Of a stretch of DNA of 64,000 bases, positions 36,528 through 48,222 are shown one piece after another. The DNA comes from Rostratula benghalensis (taxonomy: Eukaryota > Chordata > Aves > Charadriiformes > Rostratulidae): the NCBI GenBank assembly GCA_013399305.1, contig VXAI01000049.1:4481275-4545274 (forward strand), read 5' to 3'. A program made the position numbers and the translations under genes. The notes below the pieces were generated by a model. The model saw only the letters and a list, made by a program, of their open reading frames with translations. It did not search any database and was not told the DNA's origin. The stretch's first letter is position 1; each line of letters begins with the position of its first letter.

Positions 36528-39317
36528 TTGAGGCGGGTCGTGGCCGAGGCCCGGGATTGGGGTCGGGGGAACGCACCCGGAGAGCCCCGGGTCGGCGCTC
36601 CCCTGCCGGGACACCGACCTCCCCCGGGAGAAGGGGCTCGGGCGGGCACTGGGCTCCGCCGGCCGCGGCGGCCTGGCCGACGTGCCCGTTATCACGGCGC
36701 CCGCCGGGGTTCGGAGGAGCGGGAGCCGGCGGTGGAGGCCTTGAGGCGCCTCGGGGGCCGTTAGAGTAACCTCAGCGTAAAGCGCCCGTGCGGTGCGCTC
36801 TCCGAAAGAGCTGTTTCCCCCGCTTTCCACTCTGTCCGTGGCTTGTTCCGTCGCAGGCCCAGTTGTGCACCTCAGAACTCCCTCCTGCAGATAGGCCCCG
36901 TGCGGCGGGGCCCGGCAGGCGTCTCTGAACTGGGTCATCTCACGGGCCAGCTTGGAGAGCCTCAAAAATTAATGGTTCGGGACTTGCCTTAAAAAAAGCA
37001 CAGATGGCCTTTGCAAATGGCTTTGAAAGAGCCAAACGCCTCTGCAGAAGTGATCCCTGGGCGTTTGGAAGCTGGTTCCACATGTGGCCATGGTACAATG
37101 CTGGAGATGGCTCTCCCTGCAGCTCAGGTGCAGGGTCTAAGGCGAGGGGGCCCTCCCAATGTCATGGGTGTGATTCTGGGCTCTGAGGGTGCAGGAGTCA
37201 CTGTGGAACTCGTGGTCGCATGCTGTGTATTACCAGTACGCTTGCCCAGTCTCCGTGCCCTTCGGTTTTTCTGCTAAATTTTTTTCTCATGTGATTAATA
37301 TATTTTTTTATTTTTTTAAGGCTGCGTGTAAAATATAATGGAGGAGTTTATCTTCAGTGCGTGTTGCTTTGTCACACGCTGGTTTAGTTAAGAGTAAGAA
37401 ACCCCAGTCAAATGTGTGTGGTGTAAAAGGATGTGCCTTGCCTGGAATACTGGGCACGACAACGTGCCTGCTGTGGAAGGGCACACTCTAGGGCATTGCG
37501 AAACGGCGGCCGTAACCGAGTGTCCGTCCGTGTGGAGGAAGAGGAGCTGCTGGAGTACTCTGCGCCATCCGCTCTGCACGGGGGGTTACCCCTTCAACCC
37601 ACAGCTGGTGGTGGTAACCCGCCTGCCTGGGCTCCTTCAGTTAGTTTTCAAGGTGGTAGAATTGGGTGAAGAGTGATTTCTTTGGTACATTAGTGTCAGT
37701 CTGGGCTAATGGGTAAACGGGCGCCTGTCATAACCACCTAGAATTATTCCCAGTTCATGGTAAGACCCCTCTGTAAGCAAGTTTAAGAGACTTCTTAAAC
37801 AGATCTGCTCCAGTGGAAAAGAGACCCAGGAGACTATTAATTAAGTCTCTCTTTGGCTGAGGTACCAAGATTATATTTTATCATAGGGAAACTTTACATA
37901 ATTTCTGCAAATTGGCTAAAAAAAATTGAGCACTTCAGCTTCAATATGAAATTGTACTAAAGAACTACGTATCTTGGTTACAATGGAGTGTCATGATGAA
38001 GATATAGTAGACGTTTCCTCTATGCAATGAATATATATAATTGGATTACAACAGTATTTTCAGTTACGAAAATATTGTATTTTAAGATGGAGGAGGTCTT
38101 TTCAGCTGCCTCTTTTCAGAGATTCATATTTTTCTCACAAAATCACTAAAGTTGAAGCCTCAGTTTTGGTCTTGACACAAAGATGAGAATTAGTTTTGTA
38201 GTACTTTGGTAAACTAGCAATCGTAGTGTGAGCATCGTGACAAATAGTAAAGTTATTTAGCCAGAACTATAGATATGTACTGACATACATTTTTTTTAAT
38301 TACTGTGATGTTGTGCTGTCCCAGTGATTCTTGATTAAGTATAAAGAAACCTATTTATTCCCATTAGTCTGAAGGCAACCTTTAGTGTAATAATGAAATA
38401 CAGCATTATCTAGCTGCAGAATTAAATACTTGAATCAGAGTTGATGATTTTAACATCCAGGCCATTGTGCAGCCCTGGTTTCAGCTACGAGTTTGAGCGT
38501 TTAAATGCTGAAGAGTTGCTCTGGAGGACACGTGAACTGAGGCTTCCTTCCTGTTTAAAAATATTAAAAGAACAGGATGTTCATGACTTTCTATCTCTAA
38601 TCTGATTGAGGCTGCAACTTCCAGGTCTAGGACCCCTGGTGAAAAGTAATTGTAATTCTTGTTGAAGACTGCTTGCCTGTTGGACAGATTTCATCTTGTT
38701 AATTTGTAGTGATAGTAAGACCAAACTGTTAAAAGCAATTTTCAGTGCTCCCACTAAAGGCACTTTGTATAAAAACATGACTTAGAATGTGTATCTTGGG
38801 GATAAATTATAGAAGAATTTCTAGTAATTTTCATGATAAAGACCATCATTGGAAGCATAGTGCCTGCGTAAAGTTTTGAATATTTCTGTAAGAATATAAT
38901 CTATGTATCGTGGATTACTTGCAAAAGCAATATATGTTAGCTGAAAATACTGTGTTAAATCTATTGCAAGTTAGTATAGGAATTATAAAATGAATATTTA
39001 AAAAGGTGGATTCTCATGCTATAGAGCCTGCGTTTAAACATAATATTTGATATACATATATTCCTACAGCCAAATGGGTTAGGATTACTAACTGATGGGA
39101 AGTTGACAAGTCAGATCTGTATGATTGGATCAGACTTGTGTAGACAGTGAATTTACAGTGGGCTGATACATTCTATAGTTTCTGAGCAATGCAATGAAGA
39201 TATGCGTAATGGGAGACATTACAGAACCAATTAGACCCAAGAGACATTTGTAGAGTGCAAACACGAGCATGGAGAATCTAAAGGATTCCAGTCTTAGCTG
39301 GCAATAGGAGTTTTTGT

Positions 39318-39340
39318 TGGTTTTTTTTTTTTTTTTTGCA
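39318..39340. repeat. Poly(T) tract in intron 1
   Basis: A T run interrupted by ggs on its left (gttggtttttttt...), followed by gcattgcactgac. Confidence 0.8.
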
Positions 39341-39483
39341 TTGCACTGACACATGCATTTTTTATTTTTCCTTTTAGGAAAATTAGGACAAGGAAGCAAC
39401 TCTTCTGTCACTCATCATGACAGCGAAGCACAATTAGATTTAGTGCAGCTATTACTGTAGCTCATTGGCTAGTGTGTATTATG

Positions 39484-39510
39484 ACATATTCATAATCTTT
39501 ATGAATATGT
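39484..39510. other. Perfect 12-bp hairpin, 3-nt loop
   Basis: acatattcataa (39484-39495) and ttatgaatatgt (39499-39510) are perfect inverted copies separated by tct. Located in URI1 intron 1. No known element recognised. Confidence 0.85.
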
Positions 39511-42500
39511 ATGGTAGAGCTGTATGACCTTTAATTTCCAAATTGTTTTTGAGATCCTGTTGCAGTTAAGCAACTTGTAGGTGGGTTACGGGGAAACAAA
39601 TCTGAGACTCTGAAACTTACACTCTTTTAAATAGTTTTCTCTTCTTCCTATATGAATTACTTCTGAGGCTGGTTGCTTCTGTTTAAGCCTTTTTCAAGGA
39701 AAACCTGCACTATGAATAGCACACCTTGGCAGTTTTCAAGCTGTTCCTACAGTCTGAAGAAGAGCAGCAAGACTGAATAGGGTCTTGTACTCTTCACTCT
39801 GCTGCAGGAGCCTGTGGAAATCTGGAACCGCTTCCCTGCGGCTGCTTCCCAGTGCCGTGTCTCTCGGGATACTGCACTTTTTCCAGCCTACATCTACGTA
39901 ACAGAATCTGGAGGAGGCCTGGGTGTGAGATACTAGTGCAGTAGGACTTCATTTGGCACAGTAAAAGTGCAAGGAAAGTTAACAGAGTGTCTGAAGTTTG
40001 TTTGACATGCTCCTTTTTAAAGGGACCTGCCCGAAGCTTTGGTTGCCATATTTCTTTCTAAAAGGTGCCTGGACAATTACCTCTTCAGAAACTTGTGATG
40101 ACATCCACTCCACCCTGTCCTGTGCTTTTTTGTAAGAGTGGGTTCCAGTAACATTTTCTCATGTGCTGCTTTTAAGTAGAAGGGCTAATTCAGGCATTAT
40201 CTGGAAGCTTTAAATTTAATATTTATTGTTCCTGCATTGTTAATCAATCATCACTTTTAATTTTTATAGTCAGTGTTTGTCTGTCTTCTTACTAGTATGA
40301 ATGAATTCTCTACTAGTTTGTATAGCACCAAGACTTGTGAAATAAATGAACAGCTCTTAAATACCTTTTTTTTTAATGGTAGTTACAGTGAAACAACTCA
40401 CCAAAGATCTTGAAGAGCATTGCCCTTTATTCTGGAGTGGGCAAGTCTGGATATGTCCTGTCTCACTGGTAACTCAAATGTGGTGATGAGATTATATCCA
40501 CAAGATTTAAATGTTACTTAATTGTGCTGCTCCTATAGCTGTGTACAGATTCTGTAAGTAGATGGAGTGAGTAGATGGTACTATTTGGGAACCGACTTTA
40601 GTGTCTCTAGCATCTTTGCAGGTCTCCATCCCAGAAGTTATAACCTGTGTCCTCAGGTTGGCTTGGGTACCCCTTGCCTCAGGTATTTCTTTCCTCCTTT
40701 AAGATTTTGAAATTGTGTTTTATTCTAGTCTGAAGCTCCGGTCTTGCAGATAGATGTGCGGACTCAGAGGTTGCCATCTCGAGCCCCTCAGAGCAGCAAC
40801 TGCACCAAGACTTCATTTTTTTCCCAGTGGGGCATTAGGACACTGGGTTGCAGCTGGTTTGGTGGTTCCTCTTGCTTGTTAGCACAGGCTGCAGTTTCAC
40901 TGCCAGGAAAAGGGTGAATCAAATCCCTCCACCGCTTTTGCATTTGTGATCACTGGTGATCAGGCTGCTGTGGGGTGAGAGGAGTCCAGTGATGGGAGAA
41001 AACGGTCATGTCAAATGGAGCGTAAGTGTGAGGGTGGAAACAGAGCCAGTGATGGGTGGAACTTGACTGGAACATGACTTGGCCATGCTCATAGGAAGTT
41101 AGGGTGGTTGTGAGCAACAGTCTGTCACTCGTTCAGAAATTTCATTAACAATCATGTGAGTTATCCAGGGAGGAGAAGACTTTAATTTGGTGAAAAACTT
41201 TTTAGTCTTAGGGTTTTTTCATGACTGCTTGTTTCTGCCTTCTAGCAGTGTTATTGTGGCACACCTGTGACACTGCTCGGTGACCTGGGCCGGGATCCAG
41301 CTTAAAACCAAACTTTGTTGTTGACTTTTTTGTCTTTTTAAAAATTTTTTATTTCTTCCTGGGTTATTTTTCAGCCAGAGTGCTGGCTAAAATGATTGTG
41401 CAGCATCACAAATGTCTGTCAGCAGATTGTGTTGGGGTTGGAAGGATGAGACAGGGAGGGACAATGGCTGGTTTTCTCAGGACTGCAGCTGAACTTTGAG
41501 CCACAGCCTGGAGGTATGTCTGTGAGGCAGGTGCCACAGCTCATGGCAGTTTGAAGGTGGCATTGCTACCGGCATCGTTCTTGCACCATAGACTACGTCA
41601 AAGCTTGCAAAACCTGCTTGAGATGTTTGGTAAGTTTAGATCATGGGAGTTTGATGCTTCTGTTGTCTGCTGCTGCCGTGGTACCAGAGCCAGCTGGGAT
41701 ATGGCATAGCCCCATGAACATGTTCACATGAGATAAGCTGAAATACTGAGTTATGAGTTCCTTAGCTCGCTCTCAGGATGAAATTACATGACATGGATAC
41801 TGACTTGCTGCCAGGGAAAGATGAGAACTTACTCCGGTTTGTTCCTTGCTTGCACCAGTTCAGTTGCTTCAGAGCTAATTAAACTCCCTCACTCAGTGGA
41901 AAACTTCCTGCTGCCTTTGAGATTTTTGCTGGGTTTGTGTGTTGAAGTGACTCCCAAAGGGGACTGACAGAGCAAAGCAGCATCAAGGTGTTGGGAGCCC
42001 ATGGGTAGAAGCGGGGAAGAAGAGTGGTGGCTGCTTTGAGCTGATGCTGCCTGCCTGGCTGTCCCAAGGCAGTGGGGACAGTGTACCTGTGTGTGAGCAG
42101 TTACTGCAAGGTAACTACAACTTCTTTGTCTGCATGGCCTACAGCCACAGCAGTGATCACGACATAAAGTAGTCTTGAGAGGGCAGACAAAGAAGGAGAT
42201 GAGGCATTTTCTATTTGCTTTGTAATTCTTGGGTGCTTCAAGTCAAATTTTTAAGCTCTCGAAAATCCTTTCGGTCAGAACTTAGTTTTTATTTATTAAT
42301 TAAAAATAGTTACGTACTACTTCTTCTGCAAAAGTGAGAGATGAAGTTGTGTGTGCAAAATTAATATAGAAATAGTAGATCTTCACTTGTTTTCTTATAG
42401 ACAAAGGTAAAAATTGTGGTTATATTTTTAAGTAAGATTTTTTCCTTTAGAAATAAACGTTTGCCATGACTCATATGTCTTTTAGTCTCTCTTTTCCTTC

Positions 42501-43569
42501 AGTATTCTTCACAAACACATTTCTTCAAAATGCAAAACTTTCCACCCAAAGGGGGTTTTATGTTAATAATTTGTTGAAATGTAGTGTTTTTGAGTAATAT
42601 GATTTAATAAATGAATATGAGAGCTGAAAAATGCTTTCTTCCTTTTCCATTAGATCATAGAGTGTGCCAACAGACTGAAGAACTTTTAATAGTTTTATTT
42701 CATTTTTTGATTGAAAATGGGGCTCTAGGAAAAACAATTGTGCAAATGTTAATTCTGTCTTTCTCCATCAGTGATTGCTGTGTTTTAGGCAAGCATTGTC
42801 TGGTTTCTTAGAGGAAAAAATGAAAATTAATTTTAAATGTTTATTTTGCGTGTGGCTTGTTACGACCTTGTTACCAAGGGACGCTTAAATATTTGACCAC
42901 CCATTAGTATTCTCCTGTAATGTAAAGCCATGTTGTGGACTGGTTATTTCATCAGTAAACTTTTAGGGTTTGGGGGTGCGACAGAGAAATCTCAATGAGT
43001 TTCATGGCAGAGTGGCTCTTTATACTGCAAACATTTACAGATGGAGGCAGCTCAGAGCATGTATCAGCTGCAGTAAATACTCGCGTGTACAAGGTTAAGC
43101 AGTTAAAACTCTGCCGAGCTGGAGTCATCTGAATTAGGTCAGTGGTGGAAATTATCTTGGACTTATCATGAGCCTTGAAAACGTGGATCTGCATTTCAGA
43201 AAAACAGCATACGCTTCCAGTGTAGTTTGTGGGAGGTTCTGAACACCAGAACCAAGGTCGAGACTGAGATCGTTCCAGTCCCAAATGGCAGGGACAGTGT
43301 CCTGAAGGCAAATCATTGGTTTTAGACTTTATTAGACCCTTACTTTAATTACCACCTCATTACTCGCTCTGCTTCCACAAAAAGTGTTCCATACTGCCAT
43401 TTTCCCTAAGTAACTGGAAAAGTGATTGAAAGGGATGTTTAAAGTGAGACTAATTCAAGATTAAATAGTCACAAATTATATTATTGCTACATGTAAACAA
43501 ATTACTTGCATATCTGATTTTATTCAGATTACTTTTCAAGTGGTAAATAATGCTTTATCACTTATATAG

Positions 43570-43770
43570 TGCTCTTACATCTTTAGAGTGCTTTTCTCAC
43601 ATTAATTAATCATCATTAAACACTCTGAGGTGGGTAGGTTAATACTATTATCCCCATTTTGCAGATGAAGAAATGTAGACTGAGAGGTTGTGATTCGCTC
43701 AAGGCCATAGAGAAGAAACAGAATCAGAGCTGGGATTAGATCTGCATCCCTAGCTTCTAATTTCAGAAGA
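43570..43770 (-). mobile_element. MIR-like SINE in URI1 intron 1, minus strand
   Basis: In + orientation it shows the reverse-complement MIR landmarks in order: gaggtgggtaggttaatac, attatccccattttgcagat, gactgagaggttgtgattcg, ctcaaggccatagag, gagctgggattagatctgca. Both the core and the tRNA-related end are present, so it is fairly complete although diverged. Confidence 0.85.
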
Positions 43771-44634
43771 CCAGCCAGATTGAGCCACGGTTTTGAAGCA
43801 GAACTTACAAGTGCAAATGTGGAAACTGCTTGGCCTCTTAGATACCTCGATTGCAATTTTCAGAGGGAAACTTTGCTTTTGTGCCATGCTGCGTTGTCAT
43901 GGTTTGGGCGTGCATATTTCTACGTCCATACCTACAAGTGTGGAAATACCCACTCATTTAGGAACTCTCCTAGTCTGAAGGGTCATTTTTATTTTAATAA
44001 TTTTTCTTGACATTGCCTTTTAGCTTAAAAAATTGCATCTTCTGGTTCTTTAGGCTTAAAATAATTGGTTCACCTGGGATCAGCAGGTTTAGCATTGGTA
44101 CCCAAAACTGTCTGCAGGTGATACCAGTCCTAGCTGTGTTGCTTATAATTTTTCAGGATCTGAGACATAAGTGAAGTCCTGACTTGGCAGTTTGCCTTAC
44201 TGCTATTTGGAGCAGATGACATAGAGAATTGCCCTCCGTGTCCAAACCCGTCCCCTTTGTGGGCAGCGTGGAGCTGATGAGTAGAGAGGGGTGTTTTTGT
44301 GCATGCCCTCCGCCGTGGAGAACCACCTCAATAAAACCAAATAGGCTTGGACTGGAGAGGAGAGCAGGGCTATTGGTCTATCACCGTGATAACCAGAAGC
44401 ACCCCAGAGATCTATATTAGCGATGTGAGCACGTGTAGAAGCAATAGGCAAGGAAACATGAGGTGGAAGAAAGAGGTGCCCTTGTGAGGACCTGCTGGGG
44501 AAGGGTGGGTTATTGAGGAACAGGGTAGAGACACGTGGGCACCTACAAGTGAGAATCAGCTTCGTGCTACAGCATCCTTCCTGCCCATCTTCATTCTCAG
44601 GGGAATGCTGTAAGTGATTCCAGTGCCTGGGTGT

Positions 44635-44760
44635 TGAGGTAGGAGATCTGGCTTCTGTTTCTAGTCCTGTTCCTGGCCGGCATTAAGTTACTCAGCCTGC
44701 AAAATCAGTGCAGTGCTTTCCAAAGTGCTCTGTGCTTTAATTAATGGATGTGAAGATCCT
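44635..44760 (+). mobile_element. Possible diverged MIR fragment
   Basis: The segment aggagatctggcttctgttt ctagtcctgttcc ... aagttactcagcctgcaaaatcag resembles the tRNA-derived and core part of MIR ('ctgggttctagtcc...', 'aagttacttaacctctc'). The match is partial and could be chance. Confidence 0.4.
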
Positions 44761-47222
44761 GGAGAAGGTGGAATGTTAGATTGGAAAGGGAGAAACTGTT
44801 GAAGATAAAAGGAATTACCTGCCTTCAGACAGCTAAGGAAGCCCTTGGCTGTACGATACGAGTGTTTGGGGGTGATTTGGAGTCACTAGCCTGCAAGCCA
44901 CCCTGTGTTCCTGTGGCACGATGGAACTGGGGGCCACCTGGGAGGTGATCCCAGGTCTAAAGGTGATCCATCAGCTGCTTGTAAAACCTGGAGACAAGAC
45001 ATTCCCAAAAAGCAGCAGCGTGCTCTTCCCTTTAGATAGCTCAGTGTAAGCAGTAGGGAGAGCAGAGTCAACATGTGATCTCCTGCTGTAGTGGTTTGGG
45101 TTGTAATCCAGAAGGAATTACACTCTGGGTTACAGGTGTGCTACCCCAGGGCTGTCCAGGGGGCTGCTCCTGGAGCTCCCAGGGATGGCTCTGTCCTGTC
45201 AGGGGCCTGAACAGCACTAAATTTTAACGAGTTGCTGTTGGAGGAAAGGAAGGAAGCAAGATACTTGCCCATTTGTTTTCTTTTAAGACTATGGAATGCA
45301 TTTTTCCAGCAGTGGATCCGGTTTTAATAACCAGAGCCATGACAAGGTAATGTTACGTTTGCTGCCAGAGCAGTTTAATAAATATTTTAGTATGCAGATA
45401 AGCCATTGATAACCCCGTGCATTCACAGACTCATACCTTTTCATGCCTAAAAGGGAAGAATTCAGAGTTTATTGATAGCACTTCCACTACGATGTCTTAA
45501 AAGTAATGCGTAGTCGGTGGCACTAGGTGTCCAGACAAATTGAACTCAAATGAACAAACAAACAGGTCATTTATTTTATTTACCCTGAAAGGAATTTTCA
45601 TTCTTTAATTGTAACTCTAGATATAAATTATGTGTGGAAGATAGACTAATGATTTTCCCATGTTTGATTAAAGGCAAAGAATCAAAGATTTGTTTATATA
45701 TTTATCTATTTGTTTCTTCACTGTGATAAAACCAGTTGTTATCCAAACAGTGTGACTGACCTAATAAAGGACATATGCATAATTGATCTCCATCTGTTTT
45801 TCAATATTTATTCTCGCTCTATTTTTTTAATAGAGTTCAGTTCCACAAGTGCAGCCTGAAACATTTTTAAGGTGGTATATTTTAGCACACCTGTAAAAGG
45901 CCTCATTTTATGCTGGCCACTGAAACGGAAAGGTTTGTTGCTGGTTCCACCCTTTAGTGTCCCTTCAAGAGAGATTATATCAAAGAAGAAGAATTAAATT
46001 AAAATTGATTGGTGGTATTGATTTTTCTTTTTTTTTTTTTTTATTTTTTTAAAGGGGATAAGGGGCTATGGAAACAGCATATCCCCCTATGCTGCTTTAC
46101 TGATGGACTGTTTTTTAAAAACATAAAAAGCATATGTGCCCAATTTACATATTTACTAATTAAAAAAGCTTCCTGGAAACGTTAAGTAGACTATCTTCTG
46201 TAACCTTTAACATTGTGGCTAATGGATATAGCCTCGAAATTTTCATAGAAGGTCCTCTAAATAATGTAAATGATTATGAATGTGTAACTAGTTAATATGC
46301 AGCTACGGAAAGGATTATCATGTAGAGGTTAATGAACATGCTGCTCTTATGGTTTGCAGGGCTTTTCTTTTTGTGCTTTTTAGCTCACTTCATGCATGGA
46401 AAGTCATGTATTGGGAATGGAAAGCTTCCTGCCTTTTCCATCTTCATCTGTAATGGGCCAATTAAACTGGAACTTTCTTAAAGGATTTCATAAACATTTT
46501 TGTGTGCCTAATTATGCTGTGTACTTCACAATCCCTACCAAATGTGAAAGAATGAAGGATGTTGATAGAGTGGGCTCTGACTCTCCTACTCGTTAGTGGT
46601 GGGCTCCATGGTGTGTTAGCAGAGCTGCCAAACGGGGCTGTGCTCAAGGATTTATACTTTTTATGGAAACTTTACTCTTAAAATGGGTTTAATAATATGG
46701 ATTAGATTTCTGAGTTGATGTCCTGTGGAAGTCTGCGTATTTACTCTTAACCTTAAAAAATACTTAGCTAGCACATGAAGGGAGATACCTGTTAGGCATT
46801 TGATTTGTATGAGTTTCAAGCAAATGATAAATTCAAACTTGTCTTACGCAGGACGAGCTACCTGGCTGGATTTCCGGATGGATTATGAAATAGCATAACC
46901 ACAAATGTAGAGCTGATCCTTTTCATTTAAGTACTTTGCTCTGTTTAAAGAATTATTAGCTCACAAAGTAGTCCCATTTTTTTTCCTTCTATATGAGTAG
47001 AAAGTGAGGGCTCTAAGATCTGTTCTGCAATAGCTGCACATATGCTAACTAGAAAAAAATTGTCTCTCATTCTGTTGTTTGGGAAAAAAAAAAGAAAAGA
47101 ATTATCTGCTCCAGTGATTTCAGTGGTACTTGCATGTATGTTATTGTTTTCTCTGCAAATTTTCTCATTAATTGCTTTCAAATGTTAGCGTTATTTTGGC
47201 TATAGGAAAAATGAAATTTGTG

Positions 47223-47249
47223 AAAAAAAAAAAAAAAAAAAAGAAAAAA
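47223..47249. repeat. Poly(A) tract in intron 1
   Basis: Twenty As, one G, then six As. It lies about 940 bp before exon 2. Confidence 0.9.
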
Positions 47250-48187
47250 TCTAGAAAAGGCTTATATTGAGAAGATGTCTAGACATATTTAATTGCCTCA
47301 TGAGTTCATTGCATTTCATATAATTGAATGAAATTGTTTGTGTTATATTTTTGGTAACCATTATTCAGGGATCAGAATATGTTTTGAAAGACAAAATCTC
47401 CACGTAATTGTGGCAGAGAAGGTCACAGGTTTCAGCATCTTGTCTGTTTGCTATATTTACATAGTCTAAAAAAATGCAGTTAAAAAAGAAAAAAGCATTT
47501 CATTTTAATAATGATCTTTATTTGGTAAATTATTTTTGATCTCTTGGGAAAGCCTGTGGCATAAAGAAATAAGTGAAATACTCAAATTAAAACTTCCTTT
47601 TATTTTTGACACCCAGAAAGAACAGAGGGGAAGCCAGCATCCCATAATGATGTCAAATATCTTTGTATTTAACAAACACTGCAAAATTAATTTGTGCTTT
47701 TTCAGACTAAAATGGCCAGTGAAAACATCGGTTGATGCGCTGGTAAAGGAAAAAAAATATTTTGGTGTTGTGGGGTTCATTTGTTTTTGTTTTTTAATGA
47801 ATGAGTAGGGAAGTTGCATTGATGTTGTGGTATAATTTATGTTGTTTTCTTATTCTGTAAACCTGTAACACTGAAAATAGATCTCCAGATTGCACAAACT
47901 ACTACTTATCTTATATCGTGTGTCACCTAATAGTTATGGAGCAGGTTTTGTACCAAAATATGAATTGAAAAGCTGTAATTTTTTCACTGGTTATCAGTCT
48001 GCATTAGGGTGTGATAAAGTGTACTGCTTAAGAGCTACCATTCACTTGCCTTTGCACTGACAAATAAAAATGTATATAGAGACACCAGCAAATCTGTAAA
48101 GCGACTGTTCTAGTTTCTGATGCATTGACATTGCAGCTGTGTGCTTAGCCTTGTTTTTTCATGAGTAGTTATCTGTTTTAATGACAG

Positions 48188-48222
48188 GTGGTCACTAGCT
48201 GCCAAGAAAAAATCCAGCACTG
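48188..48222 (+). CDS. URI1: URI1 exon 2 (35-nt small exon)
   Basis: Follows an acceptor ending tttaatgacag and precedes a near-consensus donor gtaagt at 48223. In frame 0 it reads VVTSCQEKIQH plus two bases (tg) of a tryptophan codon that exon 3 completes. This corresponds to about residues 40-51 of human URI1, the first coiled-coil helix of the alpha-type prefoldin domain. Human has a closely similar peptide with N and R where this bird has S and K (human sequence from memory). At 35 nt the exon is too short for ORF-based gene finding. Its start in phase 0 implies that the unseen exon 1 ends on a full codon. Confidence 0.92.

Larger units (their letters stand above)
35460..36930. promoter_or_regulatory. 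URI1: CpG island, presumed URI1 promoter
   Basis: Base composition changes sharply at about 35460 from AT-rich intergenic DNA to sequence dense in CpG (for example cgcgccccc and ccgccggccgcggcgg), and returns to background after about 36930. An island at the 5' side of a broadly expressed gene, with the first exon of that gene missing, is the expected arrangement for URI1. No TATA box is visible near the edges, which fits a CpG-island promoter with dispersed starts. The transcription start itself cannot be placed because of the gap. A bidirectional promoter is possible but nothing visible on the left supports a divergent gene. Confidence 0.85.
36931..48187 (+). other. URI1: URI1 intron 1 (right part)
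   Basis: At least 11 kb of unique, mostly AT-rich DNA after the island, with a CpG-richer shore near 37440-37590. It carries a poly(T) tract (39318), a perfect hairpin (39484), the MIR at 43570, a possible MIR at 44635 and a poly(A) tract (47223). No additional URI1 exon was recognised. Confidence 0.75.

Noticed and set aside
35451..36965. A 504-codon minus-strand ORF and related ORFs across the CpG island
   Set aside because: They run through 838 unknown bases, so the open frame is an artefact; the visible flanking peptides match nothing I recognise.
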